Shown: positions 11,301-11,997 of the stretch, piece by piece
Layout of the letters: the number at the start of each line of letters is the position of its first letter
Numbering within the stretch: position 1 is the first letter of the stretch
Assembly: GCA_964445715.1 (NCBI GenBank)
Contig: CAYULJ010000047.1
Coordinates: forward strand, 1 to 11,997
Direction of reading: 5' to 3'
Length of the DNA: 11,997 nt
DNA from: CAYPYS01 sp964445715
GTDB lineage: Bacteria; Omnitrophota; Gorgyraeia; Gorgyraeales; Gorgyraeaceae
Made by a program: the position numbers and the translations under genes
Notes under the pieces: model-generated
The model's database searches: none
Seen by the model: the letters and a program-made list of their open reading frames with translations, nothing else
Told to the model about the DNA's origin: nothing

Positions 11301-11842
11301 TCGAGCCTGTAGCAGTAGGCCCGGTAGAGACTTGTTACATTGACTGGGGAGGGACATTAAGTAACCTCGAGGGAGAAGAAAGAACAGGGGTGCTCAAGTT
11401 TTTTAAGGAGGAATACGGTCTTGATGTCTATATTTTAACTTCAGGTGCAGATCCAAGAAAGGTATGCGCAATTCTTGAGAACGAAGGTAGCCTTGATTAT
11501 ATTAACTCCGTTATTTTTGCAAGAAAAAGTATATGGCGAACAGCTTCAAGTAGAAGCGCAGAGCTTTACCCTGACAAAATCGTCTATATCAGCGAAGGCA
11601 AGACTGGCTACATAAACAGACTTGATTCCAAGATTTTATTAATCGATGATGATGGGAGCAATTTTTCTATTTTACCTGGTAAAGCAATTAGAGTAGGTAT
11701 ACTTGGCAAGACTAAAAAAGATCTAGTAACTATTTTTGGGACAGCTCGCGATCCATGTGAACTGGCTGAATATTATATTCCAACTCTCGGCGACATAGAT
11801 TCATTGAGAAAGTTAAAAGAGGCTCTTGAAGCCGCAAACTAA
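2216..11842 (+). CDS. Giant secreted multidomain protein (3208 codons, Omnitrophota-type)
   Basis: Very large mosaic protein of unknown overall function. The ATG at 2216 is well supported: an in-frame TAA lies at 2195-2197, no canonical start lies between, and a good signal peptide follows; no Shine-Dalgarno is visible. Order by residue: signal peptide 1-29; unassigned 30-278; ParB/Srx-like 279-366; winged helix 367-432; unassigned 433-734, interrupted by the N gap (680-683); metallo-beta-lactamase 735-1066; SDR-like Rossmann 1080-1335; unassigned 1336-1470; His-rich metallopeptidase-like 1471-1735; unassigned helical 1736-1839; degenerate methyltransferase 1840-2013; unassigned 2014-2108; winged helix plus methyltransferase 2109-2345; linker repeat 2353-2365; glucoamylase-like barrel 2376-2755; Rossmann-like 2776-2973; linker repeat 2998-3010; HAD-like 3038-3208. 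No transmembrane anchor was noticed after the signal peptide, so the product is probably periplasmic or extracellular (inference). Because the N run is probably a placeholder, this could be two genes if the true gap holds a stop. Domain calls rest on motifs read by eye. Confidence 0.87.
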   Translation: MTKFNKLLTSKIVSIIIAGVFLVNNIAYAIDLPNKSHLRIPVGEEETRRRMEELYELHQKSMDEVIEKGQFRAISEFEQVDKEFRDSIEASGASETIRELEDVLKNNDGQIQFIFVKSEDELPEFQGKRVIAHPGSRSITVYIVTQLTPEKYFSNKANRRKTIAIIYREIILRSTRARERFEDMKTAGELSGDDLDIAMKELTKDADDIRDEISVNGDIEDGHLRNIFANLEFDKEIAKEFRGYTLISMPGVERFKKISARELKQLKKWERQAVTVSGWRKGDISISDLTVYGDILLRSSIYGYREDPRVINFSKRRTKAPTIILTYDDEKIEFRVIDGMKRLAAALLRGDEKIEAYIGIIKKRLGSPSPVFNLLSDGAPRTKKEIAKALNRAVSTIEPDLYFLRDCGLLDIKKRGRENTYAIKPELAQNLSLLAGIQEILEKEFYEGVIVKKRMDPKEKGRIIRQIRAKLSDMHYFSSVYWTGRGRFDKLEDLAVYIDKEFSELEATILTLPESMRRQVNESEIIKQSKALLDQLQELGWSKEPLLIDYGAARDLGVRLAQVKWDVEARESHSAFLWWKRYGNLWTSAYELLRMRYSMPLVHTAYTGVFAEIYKGLFFPLRLATEEMQALEPFDHDKQLAIQEEVKAGVDNVFVYAPVRGAVQMLIRERDVSEETRKEXXXXVARTLIGSRNSMRDDVGSALQEMVLSGNPLSDWLKTENVMNALEQVLDNPGELIPYTIDEEEIGQGLTRIIVRPNLESSNVIFLKYWNKAENKYKFVLIDGGSPQFVDALKDRVFSDIGISDPAEQIELIIITHCDPDHLGALKIAEEYNIPFRADEYLFMAAWDRGLPRTSLHHAFTSGLTHIVRGFQEPDRETLKLFDPYPTKQAEVLLNGHFPDFLGDQIIGETSWGVFRLEGFGHSYESILLMLWPKQINRICVQEEGSPDVRLPPYVIIDVNGKSTAIPFNWNKGDESRIPLEFRVQGVRAMRVWERMRERPDVIISGDMGVDVRTLSPEERNMIGSYLQMTGQVPDIEPIFGRSAHRWLRSFPETMLIPSHGEPSKNPAKTKTFQPDKTKPAVIVSGAGELAADHIIKALVKDGFSVVATASDPSKAGQLSSVLGIPVLPVGQESTDVTRYLEENVLTLVGKQVAEGSSLVIINAHSDHKLARALAELSVRHNGYLIHLGSVESYKADERGINLTVSEESTDPYIRELDIRERAIKGVDRVMSFPHVFLRLPYLLGPEDDLLGGVYSGIPRLRQWVREAPPEKFIPLLSAPIFLGLPQQFITAETLTYVVKGLIAARYEPMLWRNTFYAPEGKPVDLLQLMLSWRSSTEEEQLQDPSFSQELPPRETRMLEVMMEGRYLPHLMSPHTTAERLQFLLRRAQQFLDLGIDIIPPDILDRNILPASQHEEDVALTAGKFRKPKHGDIHEVIENGLPQDFKNYRDLPLEDREALKARYRDPDGQLVIPIEGLILGAGLLGHIGLGHYYDEPVIYIDAIFEEERREDIKKHESDEIGKWEEKRRELRLSHEEMRTWIRENSNKEGTGLAQKLAREWHDAAHSIDHIYDDLDVRLLLQMGRVNRIGAKIYEAAKSNFSEYKEIIKKRTGIELEAIEDVFFQVDEKRVRLAYARGDVAGFFLDFAETLNDDELASILAHEFTHIQLRKQELKNIEREMTMHPERHTAMPILRRPLQFSDAFPEAREIEARVAQAEEKLADESEAFLTAHAKFDPAAVKTAYEKVISFSDEKDLLAEQLMHTHFGEWILSFPAIALQEDPRYRDHPPDEKRLTALAQHIQKYERYSIEEIYAEEKDVVLTASDRIRRWLLPHRDDTRDIANKMNLKRGQKLLMFGTTASGLVAELANRGIQVVLVELDEETGLREIQKAKAKGTAIEPILLSAINADSVDHAVLEAAGAPKEYDVVIAFDLFIDVIGDRHFIIHRALELLSDGGTVWLPTEGIVGTDRFKVEDTLRDVCEVLGYEFNPGMGEIKTLASTIGVNKPYVVAKTHSVQGDDSGQMVPNAVGSTNEISQLKTRISHMFKRLEELLSQPSLAYRDLADGSEIHGLLQNAQGLGFQLEALTGVALFEDGLGARYKSLLRQWEYRTIESIVNLARERITGRRVTIDAVEALGIGRYDAMTALQSMKDGGELIKDGDGFVWFASDGDGEPSMTLDIMANLRQPGLRLLDIGTFTGAFPVAVARMNPDAEKLVGIEQGLEEDRVLQEGEIEIELRKGSTLDRNWKELVESQYYDVVTVVYPDRDNAADLTSLFGFAAWAVKPGGMIYVVADSVDFAEQTKFHMQRGLFINAEIISLPEEWPRSEQISADSPRENHRIIAGIRPDSRQIQSTQDDLIVLPADYTTLRKRILQENVKYFVYSYDSTTGLPYNYIDIEEGDVKRRMTRWISPTDIGLYINVLVKIAKGDLAVSDLITTDEAMRRLTLLMHTLGSVKKSNGFFYYYDIAEEVSVSDLYSRLVSTVDNGNLAASLAVMVGAFRNGSPEQQKLESIANDIVNGMDWDVLYDPGKKMLIGGYYTDVTGDTKEDLKYRVDKKYNEGRLAVMMAILSGKVPQDAWFGLEASYGFHPLPDGTTVSMPKPWNAAAFQAWLPLLFFDESKLSPEDYAVAHKHFLIAQRDFSIANGLNGALLSSAYGPDGKYREYGVLHLAEGDAVAGVGTPHATGLAFLVEPDVSLELFRMLDEKFPHLRGPFGYYESVDSSGRFSTRMTSLAQGILILSVAGGSSKYMQEYLEINNKLSTVEHMYSATSFTLPSDVKVYVLTDKHEGLKDSLESAVTRLSDNVGRVFIGDIGEIDKEDDMLAREVSGKTDIVVTVLPIGAMLFETEPVEISSEYEDLKDKVESLFATQSILDGVKAILKDDGIFILITYFSSDEMDRLVETLRVKGFNNVSIAEVPDNFPGSIWLDRLRGMEDLKMVIASNEESGIFKRVEEGGLVVVEVGAGHGEFGEQFLDYIETGKLEVSLRNAELDANTVQPVQDGLIVLPADYTEIRPAVEKLIKEGRGLIAVEPVAVGPVETCYIDWGGTLSNLEGEERTGVLKFFKEEYGLDVYILTSGADPRKVCAILENEGSLDYINSVIFARKSIWRTASSRSAELYPDKIVYISEGKTGYINRLDSKILLIDDDGSNFSILPGKAIRVGILGKTKKDLVTIFGTARDPCELAEYYIPTLGDIDSLRKLKEALEAAN
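3050..3511 (+). other. ParB/Srx-like segment followed by a winged helix-turn-helix
   Basis: Residues 336-352 read 'VIDGMKRLAAALLRGDE', closely matching the 'hhDGxxRlxAa' signature of ParB/Srx-fold domains (nucleotide or DNA binding in partition proteins). Residues 373-430 ('NLLSDGAPRTKKEIAKAL' onward, then 'LYFLRDCGLLDIKKRGREN') have the helix-turn-helix plus basic wing pattern of ArsR/MarR-like folds. Both are usually cytosolic, which is odd behind a signal peptide. The winged helix is the more convincing of the two; actual DNA binding is not shown. Confidence 0.5.
4253..4262. other. Assembly gap of ten Ns
   Basis: Ten undetermined bases interrupt the giant gene between the residues ...EETRKE and VARTLIGS.... 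Ten is a common scaffolder placeholder, so the true length, and hence the frame continuity, is unknown. Both flanks are open in the same frame if the length is taken at face value. Confidence 0.97.
4418..5413 (+). other. Metallo-beta-lactamase-fold domain
   Basis: Residues 735-1066 hold the ordered metal motifs of this hydrolase superfamily: 'VLIDGG' strand; 'THCDPDHLGAL' with H817, D819, D821, H822; 'GFGHSYES' with H922; 'ISGDMG' with D1007; and 'IPSHGEP' with H1060. The usual HxHxDH is HxDxDH here, a substitution also known in ComEC-type members, so a metal site is still plausible. An insert of about 80 residues separates the H922 and D1007 motifs. The substrate cannot be deduced; hydrolase or oxidoreductase activity is possible. 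Confidence 0.82.
5453..6220 (+). other. SDR-like (extended) NAD(P)-binding Rossmann domain
   Basis: Residues 1080-1335 start with 'AVIVSGAGELAADHIIKAL', a beta-alpha-beta glycine-rich turn, followed by 'FSVVATASDPSKA'. Later come 'YLIHLGSVESYKADE' (the Ser-bearing strand of extended SDRs) and 'VFLRLPYLLGPEDDLL', close to the 'lRxpxvyGP' element of RmlD/GalE-like sugar-nucleotide enzymes. A clean YxxxK catalytic pair was not found, so the domain may bind nucleotide without normal SDR catalysis. It follows the metallo-beta-lactamase domain after a linker of about 15 residues. Confidence 0.65.
6626..7420 (+). other. Histidine-rich metallopeptidase-like region with HEFTH
   Basis: Residues 1471-1735. 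'DDELASILAHEFTHIQ' has the HExxH zinc signature (H1661, E1662, H1665) in a helix context like M48 and other gluzincin peptidases. The downstream acidic helix 'FPEAREIEARVAQAEEKLAD' could supply the third ligand, which I cannot assign. Two earlier His clusters, 'KHESDEI' (H1515) and 'EWHDAAHSID' (H1561, H1565), sit in a strongly charged helical stretch after 'PVIYIDAIFEEERR'. The role is probably proteolytic or structural; the substrate is unknown. Confidence 0.55.
7733..8254 (+). other. Degenerate class I methyltransferase-like domain
   Basis: Residues 1840-2013 follow the SAM-methyltransferase plan: 'GQKLLMFGTTASGLVAEL' at the motif I position, 'VVLVELDEE' as the second strand with an acidic end, 'YDVVIAFDLFIDV' as motif IV and 'RALELLSDGGTVWL' as the post-motif strand. 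The motif I glycines (usual GxGxG) are largely lost, so SAM binding may be absent. The call depends on strand order more than on conserved residues. Confidence 0.5.
8540..9250 (+). other. Winged helix joined to a class I SAM-methyltransferase domain
   Basis: Residues 2109-2165 ('IVNLARERITGRRVTIDAV' onward, ending 'GELIKDGDGFVWF') look like a winged helix. Residues 2186-2345 look like a SAM-dependent methyltransferase: 'GLRLLDIGTFTGAFPVAVA' (motif I, D2192, G2194, G2198), 'KLVGIEQG', 'YYDVVTVVYPDRDNA' and 'AAWAVKPGGMIYVVADS'. This motif set is better preserved than in the preceding methyltransferase-like domain. A wHTH before a methyltransferase is the architecture of many small-molecule O-methyltransferases, so a dimerisation role for the winged helix is possible. 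The substrate is unknown. Confidence 0.65.
9272..9310 (+). repeat. Interdomain linker repeat, copy 1 (TQDDLIVLPADYT)
   Basis: Residues 2353-2365 of the giant protein. Eleven of thirteen residues match copy 2 at 11207-11245, while the DNA differs at several synonymous positions. It marks the boundary between the second methyltransferase and the glucoamylase-like barrel. Confidence 0.75.
9341..10480 (+). other. Glucoamylase-like (GH144/PF10091-type) helical-barrel domain
   Basis: Residues 2376-2755 resemble the alpha/alpha-barrel family that includes endo-beta-1,2-glucanases and 'glycoamylase' domains. Signs are 'YDSTTGLPYNY', then 'TRWISPTDIGLYINVL' (2406-2421; families of this kind carry 'TSPTNIGLY'), 'FYYYDI', 'SAYGPDGKYREYG' and 'GPFGYYESVDSSGRF' (2711-2725). 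The length of about 380 residues fits such a barrel. It is the clearest hint of an extracellular job, namely glycan cleavage or binding. Catalytic acids were not assigned. Confidence 0.68.
10541..11134 (+). other. Rossmann/methyltransferase-like segment with unusual motif order
   Basis: Residues 2776-2973 contain alternating strands and helices: 'DVKVYVLTDKHEG', 'RVFIGDIGEI', 'TDIVVTVLPIGAM' (D2831) and 'KAILKDDGIFILITY' (2876-2890), then 'VEVGAGHGEFGEQFL' (2959-2973). The last stretch looks like a SAM-binding motif I but lies after the other strands, so the domain may be permuted or be the remnant of two domains. Confidence 0.4.
11207..11245 (+). repeat. Interdomain linker repeat, copy 2 (VQDGLIVLPADYT)
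   Basis: Residues 2998-3010 of the giant protein, matching copy 1 (9272-9310) over 'QD-x-LIVLPADYT'. It stands between the Rossmann-like segment and the HAD-like domain, so both copies mark domain boundaries. Confidence 0.75.
11327..11842 (+). other. C-terminal HAD-like domain
   Basis: Residues 3038-3208 show the four HAD motifs in order: I, 'CYIDWGGTLS' (nucleophile candidate D3043, T3047); II, 'YILTSG' (T3075/S3076); III, K3129 in 'SEGKTG'; IV, 'LLIDDDGSN' (D3144-D3146). The second Asp of DxDxT, the general acid/base in phosphatases, is Gly3045. Phosphonatase-type members have a similar 'DWAGT'. The Mg-binding end appears intact, so it may be a phosphatase or hydrolase variant, or a non-catalytic relative. 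It is compact, without an obvious large cap. Confidence 0.65.
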
Positions 11843-11912
11843 CTTTACCGGTTCGAGGTTAAACCTCAGTGTGAGGTTTAACCTCGAACCGGTAAAGTTA
11901 AGGTGATTTTTT
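11840..11912 (+). terminator. Long perfect hairpin plus T-run after the giant gene
   Basis: Arms 11840-11868 and 11872-11900 are exact 29-bp inverted repeats around a 3-nt loop (GTG). The left arm begins within the TAA stop (11840-11842). A run of six Ts follows at 11907-11912, separated from the stem by AGGTGA. The stem is longer, and the T-run farther away, than in a textbook intrinsic terminator. Transcription ending or 3' mRNA protection is the simplest role; a palindromic repeat element is the alternative. Confidence 0.6.
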
Positions 11913-11914
11913 GC

Positions 11915-11943
11915 TTGATTAGAGCAGCTGTTTATAGTATAAT
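11915..11943 (+). promoter_or_regulatory. Sigma70-type promoter for a gene beyond the right edge
   Basis: TTGATT (11915-11920, four of six to TTGACA) and a perfect TATAAT (11938-11943) are spaced by 17 bp, the optimum. The -10 lies inside a small palindrome (11935-11947). Transcription would begin near 11950 and run out of the window; no start codon with a ribosome site is seen in the last 50 bases. Confidence 0.5.
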
Positions 11944-11997
11944 ACTAAAAATAACAAAATTGCCCTAACTTGTTTTAGGTAATAGACTAAAGCTAAT

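Noticed and set aside
11840..11900. Inverted repeat as an insertion-sequence end or CRISPR repeat
   Set aside because: There is one copy only, no transposase fragment nearby, no spacer periodicity, and the arms are directly adjacent as in a hairpin.
11964..11979. Small hairpin CCTAA/TTAGG near the right edge
   Set aside because: Only 5 bp of stem with two G-C pairs; too weak to call a terminator or leader structure.

Overview
The window reads as part of a metagenome-assembled bacterial genome, most plausibly from Candidatus Omnitrophota (OP3) or a close relative. This assignment is an inference. It rests on one very long (about 9.6 kb) gene that encodes a signal peptide followed by a patchwork of unrelated enzyme-like domains, on the post-signal motif 'SHLRIPVGEE' (from memory, giant proteins of that phylum often carry a similar 'LRxP' segment after the signal peptide), and on a neighbouring PPDK-like protein. 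The DNA is moderately AT-rich and contains one 10-N assembly gap at 4253-4262.

Layout, all on the + strand. (1) Positions 1-2177 hold the 3' part of a gene for a phosphotransfer protein related to pyruvate phosphate dikinase. It has an ATP-grasp-type nucleotide domain and a swivelling phosphohistidine domain, but it stops where the PEP/pyruvate barrel would begin. The frame is open through the left edge, so the true start lies outside the window. (2) Positions 2178-2215 are a 38-bp spacer with no clear promoter or Shine-Dalgarno sequence. (3) Positions 2216-11842 are a 3208-codon gene. Its product has a signal peptide, then ParB-like and winged-helix segments, a metallo-beta-lactamase fold, an SDR-like Rossmann domain, a His-rich/HEFTH metallopeptidase-like region, two methyltransferase-like domains (the second preceded by a winged helix), a glucoamylase-like (GH144/PF10091-type) alpha-helical barrel, a further Rossmann-like segment with an unusual motif order, and a C-terminal HAD-like domain. 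A 13-residue linker motif is repeated about 1.9 kb apart. (4) Positions 11840-11997 are intergenic: a perfect 29-bp inverted repeat overlapping the stop codon, then a T-run, then a good sigma70-type promoter pointing out of the window.

The two genes may be co-transcribed, since they are 38 bp apart on the same strand. No shared pathway can be shown. The giant protein is probably exported and carries at least one domain that suggests glycan processing. It also contains domains normally found in the cytosol (ParB-like, winged helix, SAM-dependent methyltransferase). That mixture is the most interesting feature of the window. Its continuity across the N gap is assumed, not proven. No RNA genes, CRISPR arrays or insertion sequences were seen.
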